DNA of 64,000 nucleotides, taken from contig NZ_PQBS01000008.1 of NCBI RefSeq assembly GCF_002911695.1, positions 25,028 through 89,027 on the forward strand. Reading direction: 5' to 3'. The translations under genes were made by a program, and so were the position numbers. This stretch comes from Gracilimonas amylolytica. Its GTDB lineage: Bacteria; Bacteroidota; Rhodothermia; Balneolales; Balneolaceae. The notes beneath the pieces were generated by a model, which worked only from the letters and a program-made list of their open reading frames with translations, made no database searches and was not told the DNA's origin. Below are positions 44,691 to 54,105 of the stretch, piece after piece (the first letter of the stretch is position 1; each line of letters begins with the position of its first letter).

Positions 44691-45542
44691 TTATCGGATC
44701 AAAAAAGAATCACCGTGTGTATAAATATCAAGGCTCAAACCCTCACCTTTAAAAAGCCCCGACTCAGTGACCGAAGGTTCTCCACTATTGCCATATAAAA
44801 GTACCTGAGATAAACCCACAACTTCAGCACGATCACCTCTTACTAAAATAGCGGTTGATTCATCAATTCCAACTCCTTTATGATCCGGATACTCCATTAC
44901 TGCTGTGATGAGCCGGTTATTTCGAGCCCGTTTCACAAAATGTTGGTCCACGATGATCCCTTCAACCAGACCAAGTCCTTCATTGGTGACCAGATTATCT
45001 TTTTCAAGGTGATAGAAGGTTGAGGTGTATTCCGGATGCTTTGCCTGATCTCCGGTGATCATAATGCGGCTCATAATTGCAGCTCCGGCACTGGAACCGG
45101 ATATGACCGCTCCACTTGAATAAGCTTCATAAATCGCTTCTCCTATCTCAGGGTGATCCTCAACTTGCTTCATGAAGCGACTTTGATCGCCACCGGCAAT
45201 GTACATGAAGGCTGCGTTTCGAACAGAATCCAGGGCGCCGGACGTTACACTATCCTTTCTTCCGAGATCAAATGAATACATATTTTCGAAGCCATTATCC
45301 CTGAAGGGCTTTTCACCGTAAAAACCTGATGTGTCCGGATTAAAGCCTGACATGGTTAACACCAGGCCAAAGGCATCGGGATCACTCAGATCTGATTCAT
45401 CCAGAATACGCTCAATGATCACATCGGGACGACTGCCTCCGCCTATGATCATAAGAGCCCCTTTCTCAGATAAGGGTTGACTTGAATCACAACCCGTTAG
45501 AAGTATTAAAAGTAGTATAAATGATTGATAGAAATATTTCAT
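44691..45542 (-). CDS. cyanophycinase-like S51 peptidase, lipoprotein
   Basis: A 283-residue protein from ATG 45542, which gives a signal peptide with lipobox 'LLTGC'; ATG 45566 would overlap the terminator. The S51 nucleophile elbow is 'ISGSSAGAAIMS' (Ser about 145), with 'IIGGGSRPD' near the start and 'EGIIVDQHFVKRARNNRL' further on, all family hallmarks. Members cleave cyanophycin or Asp-dipeptides. As a lipoprotein between SusCD and a zinc protease it likely trims peptides outside the inner membrane. Confidence 0.85.
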   Translation of the reverse strand: MKYFYQSFILLLILLTGCDSSQPLSEKGALMIIGGGSRPDVIIERILDESDLSDPDAFGLVLTMSGFNPDTSGFYGEKPFRDNGFENMYSFDLGRKDSVTSGALDSVRNAAFMYIAGGDQSRFMKQVEDHPEIGEAIYEAYSSGAVISGSSAGAAIMSRIMITGDQAKHPEYTSTFYHLEKDNLVTNEGLGLVEGIIVDQHFVKRARNNRLITAVMEYPDHKGVGIDESTAILVRGDRAEVVGLSQVLLYGNSGEPSVTESGLFKGEGLSLDIYTHGDSFLIR

Positions 45543-45567
45543 GGATTTGTATTTATTTAAGGACATA

Positions 45568-45597
45568 AAAAAAGCACCGGAGAACCGGTGCTTTTTT
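45568..45597 (-). terminator. rho-independent terminator after susD
   Basis: Read leftward: AAAAAAGCACCGG-TTCT-CCGGTGCTTTTTTT, a 13-bp stem including the A/T pairs, with T run. It lies 27 bp after the susD stop and directly before the S51 peptidase, so most transcription from susC ends here. Confidence 0.92.
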
Positions 45598-45623
45598 AAA
45601 ATTTAGTATTCTATGCCTTCAAA

Positions 45624-47000
45624 TTAGCAGGTAGGACCTGTATAACTTGCATTCTGACATAGATTTGGGTTAGAGTCGATCTCACGGCGTGGGATCGGAA
45701 GTACTAACTTAGGATCATCATAACTGCGTGTTCCTACAGTACCTTGTGTTCTTTTGATGTCATGAAGCAATTGACCTTCGAACATTAATTCCAGCTTTCG
45801 CTCTAAAAGAATATCATTAAGGTCGAATTCTGTTGGCAAGGTATAAGTAGGCAGGTTCACACGATCTCTCACTTCATTCAAATCATCGATCGGGTCTGCA
45901 CCTACATAAGGTACTCCTTCTCTGAAATTTGCTTCGGCGCGAGTCAGATACATTTCTGCTAATCTAATCTGCTGGACGTTACCATTCACTCCATCATTCC
46001 ATTTACCTGAGCGTAATACGCCATCACTCGGGTCATTATAGAATAAATTGAGTCTGTCATCACCAGCTTCATACTCATCCACATGAGCCTGATTTATATC
46101 AACATCACCACGACTGTCAGCACTATAGAATGTAAACATGCTATTTGCTCCATCCTGCGCACTTACCTGCATCGAGAAGATATCTTCAGTAGAATTCTCT
46201 ACGTTATTAAATGCATCAGCATAAGTGTCTGTCAATGAATAATTACCTGACGCGATCACGCGATCGGCTTCAATACGTGCATTGTCATAATCTTCCATTT
46301 GAAGATACACTCTGGAGAGAACAGCACTTGCTACCATTGAATTCGCATAGTATGAACGAACAGGATTGACATCAGATAACAAACTTTTAGCGTCAGTAAG
46401 ATCGCTGATTACCTGTGCATATACCTCACCAACCGTTGAACGGGCAACATTACTTGATTCGTCAATGGTGGTTGTAGGTGTTAATACCAACGGTACACCG
46501 GCCTGACCATTTGGGCCACCAGCTACGTATTGCGTTGCGTACAGACGTACAAGATCAAAATAGATCAGTCCTCTGATGAATTTAGCTTCACCTTCTACAC
46601 GATCTCTTTCATCGCCTTCCAGAAGATCTAAACCATCCAATGCGCTATTTGCAATGTTTATCGCATCATAGGCATCAATCCAGGTTCCGGTTGCATTTGC
46701 ATTATCGTACTGTTGTTCCTTAAGTCTAATTTGTCTCGGACCAAAAAAGGTTCCGGAAAAATCAAACTCATCATCGGCCGCTAGAAAATCCGGCATCATT
46801 AGGAACCAGCCACCATACAGGTCACCACCACCTATTGCATCGTAAGCACCAATCAGTACAGACTTTACATTCTCTGCATTTGTCAATGCCTCAGTGGCAT
46901 CAATGGACTGCTTTGGAGTAGTATCCAGCAATCCGTCGCACGCTGTGAACAGAAATGCACTTAAGAAAAGTGTTCCTGCTATTAATTTTAGTTTTTTCAT
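45624..47000 (-). CDS. SusD/RagB family nutrient-binding outer-membrane lipoprotein
   Basis: A 458-residue lipoprotein (ATG 47000; ATG 47006 possible) with lipobox 'LFTACDG'. Typical SusD features: 'DTTPKQSID' after the lipid anchor, TPR-like helices ('EAKFIRGLIYFDLVRLYATQ', about 140-160), and the C-terminal 'IRLAEMYLTRAEANFR' followed by 'DILLERKLELMFEGQLLHDIKRT' (part). It forms the lid of the SusC channel encoded 38 bp upstream. The substrate is probably peptide, judging from the peptidases next door. Confidence 0.93.
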   Translation of the reverse strand: MKKLKLIAGTLFLSAFLFTACDGLLDTTPKQSIDATEALTNAENVKSVLIGAYDAIGGGDLYGGWFLMMPDFLAADDEFDFSGTFFGPRQIRLKEQQYDNANATGTWIDAYDAINIANSALDGLDLLEGDERDRVEGEAKFIRGLIYFDLVRLYATQYVAGGPNGQAGVPLVLTPTTTIDESSNVARSTVGEVYAQVISDLTDAKSLLSDVNPVRSYYANSMVASAVLSRVYLQMEDYDNARIEADRVIASGNYSLTDTYADAFNNVENSTEDIFSMQVSAQDGANSMFTFYSADSRGDVDINQAHVDEYEAGDDRLNLFYNDPSDGVLRSGKWNDGVNGNVQQIRLAEMYLTRAEANFREGVPYVGADPIDDLNEVRDRVNLPTYTLPTEFDLNDILLERKLELMFEGQLLHDIKRTQGTVGTRSYDDPKLVLPIPRREIDSNPNLCQNASYTGPTC

Positions 47001-47044
47001 AATCATATAAACTTTTTTTTAAAAATTATCTGAATTAACCTGTT

Positions 47045-50000
47045 TTAGAATCCAATATTTATACCAAAGGAAATGGTTCTGGCCTGCGGTGCAGAATAGA
47101 AATCATTACCAATGTTAAGGTTATTAGACAGATCATAAAGGTCAGTATTTACCTCCGGATCCCAGCCTTCATAATCGGTAAAGGTCAGAAGATTCACACC
47201 AGACATATACACTCTGACATCTCTTAGTTGTAATCTGGAAAGAAGGTCCTGTGGCAAGGTATATCCTAATGTTACAGACTTAAGTCTGAGATAAGAACCA
47301 TCTGAAATATATCTGGAGGATGGGTTACTACCATTGGAACCAAACAATCTTGCTTCAGGTATATCAGTTACGTCACCGGGATTTTGCCAGCGGTTAAGCT
47401 GATCTACGGTTTGATTATCAAAGAAGTCACCGTTAGCTGACTGATAACGTCCACCACCATTGTAGATGTCATTACCATAAACAAACTGCATTAAAACACC
47501 CAGATCAAAATTTCTGTAGTTAAAGTTATTTGTAAGTCCACCTACAAAATCAGGGTTAGGATCACCTATAACTACATTGTTGGCTATAGAATAATCATTA
47601 GTAGTTCCAGCATCATAGTCTTTGCCGTCTGCACTATGTAAGTAATACAGCGCGTCTCCATTGTCAGGATCAACACCGGCATATTCTTTTCCCCACATGA
47701 CGGCAATGGGTTCACCTTCAACAGCGCGATTAAGGAATCCTCCTTCAATGACCTGACCACCTAAATTCGTGACCTTGTTCTTATTGAAAGCTATATTAAA
47801 GTTGGTGTTCCACCTGAAAACTCCTGTCGTATTTTGAGTATTTATCACAAACTCAAAACCTTTATTCTCCAGTTCTCCAACGTTTCTCAGCTGTGAAGTA
47901 TAACCTGTGGTTGCAGGTACATTCACATTCAATAGAAGATCATCTGTTTTCTTCACGTAGTAATCAATCTCACCACCGATTCTGTCACTAAAGAGTGCAA
48001 AATCAAGACCGATGTTATACTGTGCCGTACGCTCCCATTTCAGATCCGGATTAGGAGTCTGTGATGGCACCAACCCGGAGCTGCCAGCATAACCGGTTCC
48101 ACCGTAAAGACCACGTGATGGGAAGTTACCTACGTTAGAGTTACCTGTCAGTCCATAACTACCTCTCAACTTCAGGAAGCTAAGGGCTTCTACATCACTC
48201 AGAAAATCTTCCTGAGATATGATCCAACCGGCAGAAACTGCAGGGAAGAAACCATATCTGGAGTTCTCACCGAATCTGGAAGATCCATCCACACGGGCAC
48301 TACCTGATAACAGGTAACGGTCGCTGAATTTGTAATTTGCACGTGCAAAATACGATAGGTATTTATATGCAGTTTCAGTTGTGTTACCACCAGTAATTTC
48401 AGCCGCACTGGCTAATTTTCGAAAACTATCAGTTGGGAAGTTTGTACCGGAAACAAAGGTTTGATATCGGTCAGAACTTTCCAATGTCACACCGGCAACG
48501 GTAGTCAGCTGATGGTTGTCATTGAATTGCTGATTCCAAGTCAGATAGTTATTCAATGTATAGTTAACCAGATTTACCCATCGTGAATCACCATAACCGC
48601 TGGTATTTTCACCAACGTTCGTGTTACTATCCGCAAAATAATCTTCATTTTGGAAAAGCAGATCCAAACCGGCTTCACTTCTAAATTCAAGATTACTTGA
48701 GATCTCATAGTTTGCATACAGATTACCAATGTTTCTAAATACCGTTTGGTTGTTATCCACACCCTGAACATGTCTCAGGAAGTTGTAGTACAAGGTATTT
48801 TCGTTTGGCACATCGCTGAAACCTGTCAAATTACCGTTCTCAAATTGTGGAGTATAAACGGGTGACAGCGGTGACTGTGCAATTGCCTGTAATGGAGTTG
48901 AGAAAGCGTTATCGTTTGATACACGAATATTTTCCGTTCTGGAAAGACCGAGGTTCATTCCAACTTCAAATTTATCTGAAGCAGAATGATCCAGATTCAG
49001 TCTGGCATTCATTCGGTTGAACTCATTTCCACGAATAATACCGATCTGATCACTGAATCCACCGGATACAAAGAAACGGGTCTTTTCAGTACCCCCGCTT
49101 ATCTGAACACCAAAATCCGTATTGCTGGCATCCTGAAAAGCTTCATCCTGCCAGTTTGTATCTATCTCACGATTTTGCCAGTCAGTGCCCTGAGCAAAGA
49201 AATCAAACCAGTTATTTTCTAGATAAGATCCTGACAGATCGCCAAATGGTGAGCGCTCTGCAGCTTCTGTAAATAATTCAACATATTCATCAGCATTCAA
49301 AAATTCCACACGATTGGTTTCGGTACTAATGCCTCGCTCATAACTTACATTAATTCGAGTCTCACCGGCTTTACCTGATTTCGTAGTGATCAGAATTACA
49401 CCATTCGCACCACGTGAACCGTAGATAGCTGCTGCAGAGGCATCCTTCAGAATGTCCACAGATTCAATATCATCAACATTAAGATCAGCAAGAGGGTTAG
49501 TATCAGCTGTTTGTGACTGACTTTCGGAGATCACCGGAATACCGTCGATCACGTAAAGCGGCTGACTACTTGCAGATATGGAAGATGTACCTCGAACACG
49601 AATGTTAATACCCTGTCCAAGCTTACCATTACTTTTTTGAATAAATACACCTGAGGTTTTACCCTGAAGTGCAGATTCAAAACTGTTAACAGGCACAGCA
49701 GAAAGCTCTTCACTGTCAACACTTGCAATATTACCGGTCATGTCTTCCCGGACAATGGATCCAAAACCTACAACAACTACCTCATCCAATAGCTGAGTAT
49801 CTGTTGCGAGTTCTATATCAATGGTTTGGCGACCATTTACAGCAACTTCCTGACGGACAAAACCAACACCTGAAAACACAAGTGTTCCGTTTTGAAATTC
49901 ATTACTTGTCAGTTCTAATTCATATTCACCGTCAAGATTAGTGGCTGTACCTTTATTGGTACCTTCAACCAAAACGGTAATATTAGGTAACGGTTCATTG

Positions 50001-50110
50001 TCTTCAGCAGAAACTACAACACCGGAAACTGTTTGTGCATGTAGCGTTCCAACTGAAACAAATAGCAGTAACATAAAGCAACTGCTAAGTTGTAGTAGCT
50101 TTTTCATCAT
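47045..50110 (-). CDS. SusC/RagA family TonB-dependent outer-membrane transporter
   Basis: A 1021-residue transporter (ATG 50110 or 50107). Signal peptide ends 'LHAQT'. A carboxypeptidase-D-like domain follows (about 28-105: 'VSGVVVSAEDNEPLPNITVLV' by position), then the TonB-box region 'LLDEVVVVGFGS', the plug with 'KDASAAAIYGSRGANGVILITTK' and the 22-strand barrel ending 'SFGINIGF'. Works with the SusD lipoprotein downstream to import large nutrients using the TonB system. No anti-sigma/FecR pair or HTCS regulator is adjacent. Confidence 0.95.
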   Translation of the reverse strand: MMKKLLQLSSCFMLLLFVSVGTLHAQTVSGVVVSAEDNEPLPNITVLVEGTNKGTATNLDGEYELELTSNEFQNGTLVFSGVGFVRQEVAVNGRQTIDIELATDTQLLDEVVVVGFGSIVREDMTGNIASVDSEELSAVPVNSFESALQGKTSGVFIQKSNGKLGQGINIRVRGTSSISASSQPLYVIDGIPVISESQSQTADTNPLADLNVDDIESVDILKDASAAAIYGSRGANGVILITTKSGKAGETRINVSYERGISTETNRVEFLNADEYVELFTEAAERSPFGDLSGSYLENNWFDFFAQGTDWQNREIDTNWQDEAFQDASNTDFGVQISGGTEKTRFFVSGGFSDQIGIIRGNEFNRMNARLNLDHSASDKFEVGMNLGLSRTENIRVSNDNAFSTPLQAIAQSPLSPVYTPQFENGNLTGFSDVPNENTLYYNFLRHVQGVDNNQTVFRNIGNLYANYEISSNLEFRSEAGLDLLFQNEDYFADSNTNVGENTSGYGDSRWVNLVNYTLNNYLTWNQQFNDNHQLTTVAGVTLESSDRYQTFVSGTNFPTDSFRKLASAAEITGGNTTETAYKYLSYFARANYKFSDRYLLSGSARVDGSSRFGENSRYGFFPAVSAGWIISQEDFLSDVEALSFLKLRGSYGLTGNSNVGNFPSRGLYGGTGYAGSSGLVPSQTPNPDLKWERTAQYNIGLDFALFSDRIGGEIDYYVKKTDDLLLNVNVPATTGYTSQLRNVGELENKGFEFVINTQNTTGVFRWNTNFNIAFNKNKVTNLGGQVIEGGFLNRAVEGEPIAVMWGKEYAGVDPDNGDALYYLHSADGKDYDAGTTNDYSIANNVVIGDPNPDFVGGLTNNFNYRNFDLGVLMQFVYGNDIYNGGGRYQSANGDFFDNQTVDQLNRWQNPGDVTDIPEARLFGSNGSNPSSRYISDGSYLRLKSVTLGYTLPQDLLSRLQLRDVRVYMSGVNLLTFTDYEGWDPEVNTDLYDLSNNLNIGNDFYSAPQARTISFGINIGF

Positions 50111-50232
50111 AACTATTGATTTATTTGGGTTAGTGTAAGTACGTAGGACAATACTCTAATTTTTCACTAAATGAAACCTTAAAATATCAGTCAAATGAAT
50201 GTAAGCGCTTCTTTTAGAGAGTTTTTACAAAC

Positions 50233-50260
50233 AAAAAAGGCTGATCGAATGATCAGCCTG
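50233..50260 (-). terminator. rho-independent terminator after the hydrolase gene
   Basis: Read leftward: CAGGCTGATC-ATTC-GATCAGCCTTTTTT, a 9-bp G/C-rich stem and T run, 28 bp after the stop of the hydrolase gene. It closes the long leftward gene run starting at priA. Confidence 0.9.
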
Positions 50261-50287
50261 AATGAACCTGTGTGAGTTTAAATCGCT

Positions 50288-51163
50288 CTATTTAAGGTAC
50301 TCCACAAACCAACCTTCCGTCCAATCTAAAACTTCAGCGAAGGGTTTTGGAAAATCTTCATCTTCAAATGGGTGTGCAGTTCCATAGGTATGTGTGCCAT
50401 TGGCAACCAGTCTGAGTTCCTTTTCCTTGCCCTCACAAGCGATATGCAATTGCTCTGAGTCAGTGTGAGGAACCGATTCATCATCCCGGCCATGAATAAA
50501 TAAGGTCGGAATCCTAAGTTCTTTCACGCGTTCAATAGCAATGACCCTTTCTGCATTATTTATGGAATCTTCGTAAACCACCTTTCCGACTTTCATTTTT
50601 TGCCCGGTACGGCTGTTTTCGATCTCAGTATATCCTTGTTCCTTCCAGTCCTTTTTCATCTCGTCTGTCCAGCGTTCTCGATAATCAGCCGGTGCAGACC
50701 ATGTGACCAGGCACTGAACCGGGGCGTATTCAACGGCAGCAGCAATAGCTGTATGGCCACCACGGGAATGCCCAAGCAAACCAATAGTATCTGTATTTAG
50801 ATTTGAGTGATTGTCAGAGATCTCCCCTTTTTGAAGGGCTTCGATCACCGTTCCAATATCATCCAGGTCCTGAGAAAACGTCTCTCTCTCAAACAGGTCC
50901 ATTTCAGTGAATTCTGTTTTATTCTCACCGATCCCATTCAGTGAAAAATTCATAGCCACCACACCAAAACCGGCACGGGCAAGTTCTTCACACACATCCG
51001 GAAACGGGCCCCAGTCTTTGAACCCCTTAAAGCCATGTAGAAAAAGGATCACCGGAAAACTCAAACCATTCCGAGAGATCGGTGAATAGAGGTCATACCG
51101 GATCGGCAAGCCTTCGGTTGAGGGAACCTGTCCGGTTGAGATCGATATACTGCTAACTTCCAT
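50288..51163 (-). CDS. alpha/beta hydrolase, dienelactone-hydrolase-like
   Basis: A 291-residue hydrolase without signal peptide. The oxyanion region is 'ILFLHGFKGFKDWGPFPD', nucleophile elbow 'GLLGHSRGGHTA' (Ser about 132), acid in 'FIHGRDDESVP' (Asp about 236) and a late His in 'GTHTYGTAHPF'. The full triad is present. Substrate unknown; many relatives are esterases or peptidases. It follows rluB by 11 bp and ends the operon. Confidence 0.85.
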   Translation of the reverse strand: MEVSSISISTGQVPSTEGLPIRYDLYSPISRNGLSFPVILFLHGFKGFKDWGPFPDVCEELARAGFGVVAMNFSLNGIGENKTEFTEMDLFERETFSQDLDDIGTVIEALQKGEISDNHSNLNTDTIGLLGHSRGGHTAIAAAVEYAPVQCLVTWSAPADYRERWTDEMKKDWKEQGYTEIENSRTGQKMKVGKVVYEDSINNAERVIAIERVKELRIPTLFIHGRDDESVPHTDSEQLHIACEGKEKELRLVANGTHTYGTAHPFEDEDFPKPFAEVLDWTEGWFVEYLK

Positions 51164-51174
51164 AAATAGTAAAT

Positions 51175-51999
51175 TTATTTATTCTTATTGAAATCGAGAG
51201 TGTCCAGTTTAACCAATTTTCTGAGGTTATTAATTTCATTCTGCCTCAGAAACCTCCAGCGACCCATAGGTACATCCTTTAGAGTAAGCCCTGCGTATTC
51301 GATTCGCTTCAGCTTGGTAACCACCGTTCCGTGAAATTCTACCATACGTCGGATAAGGCGATTTCGCCCTTCAAAAACAGACATTTCAAAAGTATTCGGA
51401 TCATCCATGAACTGGGTGATGTTATACCCCTTTGCCACACCATCTTCCAGCTTAACTCCATTCAGGTACTCTTCAAGCTGAGCTTCGCTTAATGGTCTGT
51501 CTGTGGTGATCTGATAGGTTTTTCGAACACTGTAACTTGGGTGCATCAGCCGATGAGCCAGGTCCCCATCATTGGTCAGGATCAGCAAGCCGGTCGTATT
51601 TCTATCCAATCGGCCCACCGGGTAAACGCGATATCCCGTGGCATCCTCGATCTGATCCATCACAGTCGTACGGTCTTTCTCATCATCCGTTGTGGTGATC
51701 ACATCCTTGGATTTATGCAACAACAGATACACAAAAGGCTCCAGGCTCAGATTCTGTCCATCAACAACCACCGAATCCTTTCGGCGCACTTTGGTACCCA
51801 GTTCTGTGGTCACCTGACCGTTGATCATCACCTTTCCGGCAGATATATACTCATCCGCTTCCCGTCTTGAACAAAAACCGGCGTGGGCAATGAATTTATT
51901 CAGCCGGATCTTCTCATCCTGAGAATAATTTTGATCTACCGTTTGTGCCTTCTTGTTATCTGCTTTGTTCTTGTATTTTTTCTTACCGCCTTTACTCAT
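51175..51999 (-). CDS. rluB: pseudouridine synthase, RsuA/RluB/E/F family
   Basis: A 274-residue enzyme. A Lys-rich N-terminal tail is followed by an S4 RNA-binding domain ('IRLNKFIAHAGFCSRREADEYI', about 31-90) and the catalytic domain with Asp in 'GRLDRNTTGLLILTNDG' (about 136). It most likely makes pseudouridine at 23S rRNA position 2605. Its ATG overlaps the scpB stop by 4 bp; scpB-rluB is a very common pair in bacteria. Confidence 0.92.
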   Translation of the reverse strand: MSKGGKKKYKNKADNKKAQTVDQNYSQDEKIRLNKFIAHAGFCSRREADEYISAGKVMINGQVTTELGTKVRRKDSVVVDGQNLSLEPFVYLLLHKSKDVITTTDDEKDRTTVMDQIEDATGYRVYPVGRLDRNTTGLLILTNDGDLAHRLMHPSYSVRKTYQITTDRPLSEAQLEEYLNGVKLEDGVAKGYNITQFMDDPNTFEMSVFEGRNRLIRRMVEFHGTVVTKLKRIEYAGLTLKDVPMGRWRFLRQNEINNLRKLVKLDTLDFNKNK

Positions 52000-52802
52000 T
52001 CTTCCTCGTTGGCTTCACTGTCTTTATTCTTATTAATTTCGTCGTCATCCGCTTCATCGGCTTCATCCGACTTACGGTTCATTTCTTCGGGTTGAACCGA
52101 TCCTTCCTCTTCTTGTTTCTCCTCGATCATTTCTTCTACAATATCTTCAAGGGGATCAGAATCTTCCTCATCCATTTCATCGATCATAAGCTGCCGCTCC
52201 ATCAATAACTGACGGTGCTCGGCCATATCATCATCCTTAAGGATCTCATCGATCTCACGTGGTTTTGGCAATTCATCTACCGAATTGATCCCAAAATGTC
52301 TCAGAAAATGCTTGGTAGTTCGGTATAACAGGGGCTTACCGGGACTGTCCGCTCTTCCGGAAACCTCGATCAGGGCTTTTTCCATCAGCTGCCTCAGGAT
52401 GTATCCGGAATCGACTCCTCTGATCTGATCCACCTCCGGCTTGGTAATGGGTTGCCGGTACGCCACAATTGCCAGTGATTCAATGGCAGACTGAGACAAT
52501 TTCCGATAGGCATTTTCGTGCTGAAAGATACTAAGCCAATAGTGGTACTTAGGCTCCGTCACAAAGGTGTAACCGCCGCCCAAAAGCTGGATACGAAAAC
52601 TCAACCCGTTTTCGTCATATCTCTCATTCAGTTTATCTACAAAATCTGAAACGGTCTCTTCCGTGATCTCGATCTGTTCTTCATTTTCAACAATGATCTC
52701 ACGGATCTTGGACCCGGGAATGGGCTCATCACTGGCAAATATCAATGCCTCTATAACCGATGAGAGCCGGGTTCCATCAATAAATTCATAGTCATTCTTC
52801 AT
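51996..52802 (-). CDS. scpB: segregation and condensation protein B
   Basis: A 268-residue ScpB. Two winged-helix domains (about 5-95 and 100-180) with the signature 'QSAIESLAIVAYRQPITKPEVDQIRGV' (by position) and 'LLYRTTKHFLRHFGI'. The last ~80 residues are an acidic, disordered tail (Asp/Glu-rich), longer than in model ScpB proteins. It joins ScpA and Smc in the condensin complex; scpA is not in the window. Coupled to rluB. Confidence 0.93.
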   Translation of the reverse strand: MKNDYEFIDGTRLSSVIEALIFASDEPIPGSKIREIIVENEEQIEITEETVSDFVDKLNERYDENGLSFRIQLLGGGYTFVTEPKYHYWLSIFQHENAYRKLSQSAIESLAIVAYRQPITKPEVDQIRGVDSGYILRQLMEKALIEVSGRADSPGKPLLYRTTKHFLRHFGINSVDELPKPREIDEILKDDDMAEHRQLLMERQLMIDEMDEEDSDPLEDIVEEMIEEKQEEEGSVQPEEMNRKSDEADEADDDEINKNKDSEANEEE

Positions 52803-52930
52803 TATGAAGTATCAAAAAATGTTCAAAGGTTTTATCACTAAAATCAGTCTATAAACATACACAATGTGTGAACCACCCGACAAAATTATTTTATGATTTT
52901 AATCCACCTTAAGATACACCCCGTTTCTGT

Positions 52931-54100
52931 TTATCGTTTGTAACAGATCAGTGTATGCGGATCTTTCCGGATCACTCTGTACCCCATCAGGTGAAAGATC
53001 TCCTTAACTAAAAATTTTGCAACTTTAAGATCTACTGTAAACACCCTCTCCTGTTCCTTTTCAACCCCCGGAAGCAAATGGAGGTATTTGTTTATAAATG
53101 AGCCACGAAGTTTGGACGACATTTCAAGCCAGAAGGCAGACCTTCCCTTTAAAATAAAAAAACCGTCATTGCCTTTCGTTTGGTACAAAGGCATGAAGAT
53201 CAGTCCACTTTTCGGGGCATATATCGGCTCTCCTTTTTCATTTGCCAGAAGGTCACCTTTGTAAACCGGATCAAAATTCAAAAAACCCTCTTTCATTTTG
53301 AACTGTGAGGCATCGTCCACGTAATGATGATAGCTGATCTCGTAATAGCTGTCCTCAATCTCAGAATCCCCATGCATCATTTTTTCGTAGTAGTGAACCT
53401 CCCTGAGCTTGAGTGTGTATACCTGAATATGATGTAAATACAGCCACAGAAAAGCCTCCGTTCGATCGATCGAACTTATAGCTTCATGCTTGCCCGCTTC
53501 AAAACCAATGGCAGGATATCCAAGATCATTGATATAACTTAGCAGGGTTCCATGAATGGTTTCTTCGATTCCCAGTATTTGTGGAACCGGGAAGTAGCTG
53601 GCGCTTTTACGATTCTCTAGTGTGTCGTTAAAAAAAATGAAGGCGCAACTTTCGGCTGAAGTGGTGTGCAGGTCAATAAACTTGAGATCCTGCGTAACAA
53701 AACGGTGCTCATTGACAACCTCATTCAGAGTAGCAAGTAACTCATCGGCTTCTTCCAGTTCAGGAGAGCCTAAATCGTTACTTTCATTTTCAAGAGCTCC
53801 ATTGGAAACCTCTCCCCAAAGCCTGTTAAGGTCCCGGTCAAGATATCTAACTCCCTCCCTTAACGCTTTTAGGTTCCCGCTTATCATATAAATAGAACCG
53901 TTGAGCCGATCTGTATTTTCAGAAAGGGATCGTGCGAGTCGCCGTGAGGCGTGTACTCCGGCTACTTCGTTACCGTGAATACCTGCAAAAATTACAACAA
54001 CGGGACCGGTGTCCTCTTTATGGCTCCATATGATCCGGTCAACCGATTCCATTTCAAACGAGTCATCTTCACTTTTTACTAACGTACTTTGTTCCTGCAA
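52931..54100 (-). CDS. succinylglutamate desuccinylase/aspartoacylase family protein
   Basis: A 389-residue M14-like zinc enzyme. Metal site 'FAGIHGNEVAGVHA' (His42, Glu45) with a later His in 'IDLHTTSAES'; 'YLDRDLNRLWG' is the substrate-binding block. These cleave N-acyl or amide bonds of aspartate or glutamate derivatives. It starts (TTG 54100; Met17 possible) 5 bp after the GCS2-CBS gene, so the pair probably handles the same gamma-glutamyl or acyl-amino compound. The C-terminal ~130 residues have no motif I know. Confidence 0.82.
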   Translation of the reverse strand: MQEQSTLVKSEDDSFEMESVDRIIWSHKEDTGPVVVIFAGIHGNEVAGVHASRRLARSLSENTDRLNGSIYMISGNLKALREGVRYLDRDLNRLWGEVSNGALENESNDLGSPELEEADELLATLNEVVNEHRFVTQDLKFIDLHTTSAESCAFIFFNDTLENRKSASYFPVPQILGIEETIHGTLLSYINDLGYPAIGFEAGKHEAISSIDRTEAFLWLYLHHIQVYTLKLREVHYYEKMMHGDSEIEDSYYEISYHHYVDDASQFKMKEGFLNFDPVYKGDLLANEKGEPIYAPKSGLIFMPLYQTKGNDGFFILKGRSAFWLEMSSKLRGSFINKYLHLLPGVEKEQERVFTVDLKVAKFLVKEIFHLMGYRVIRKDPHTLICYKR

Positions 54101-54105
54101 TGCTT

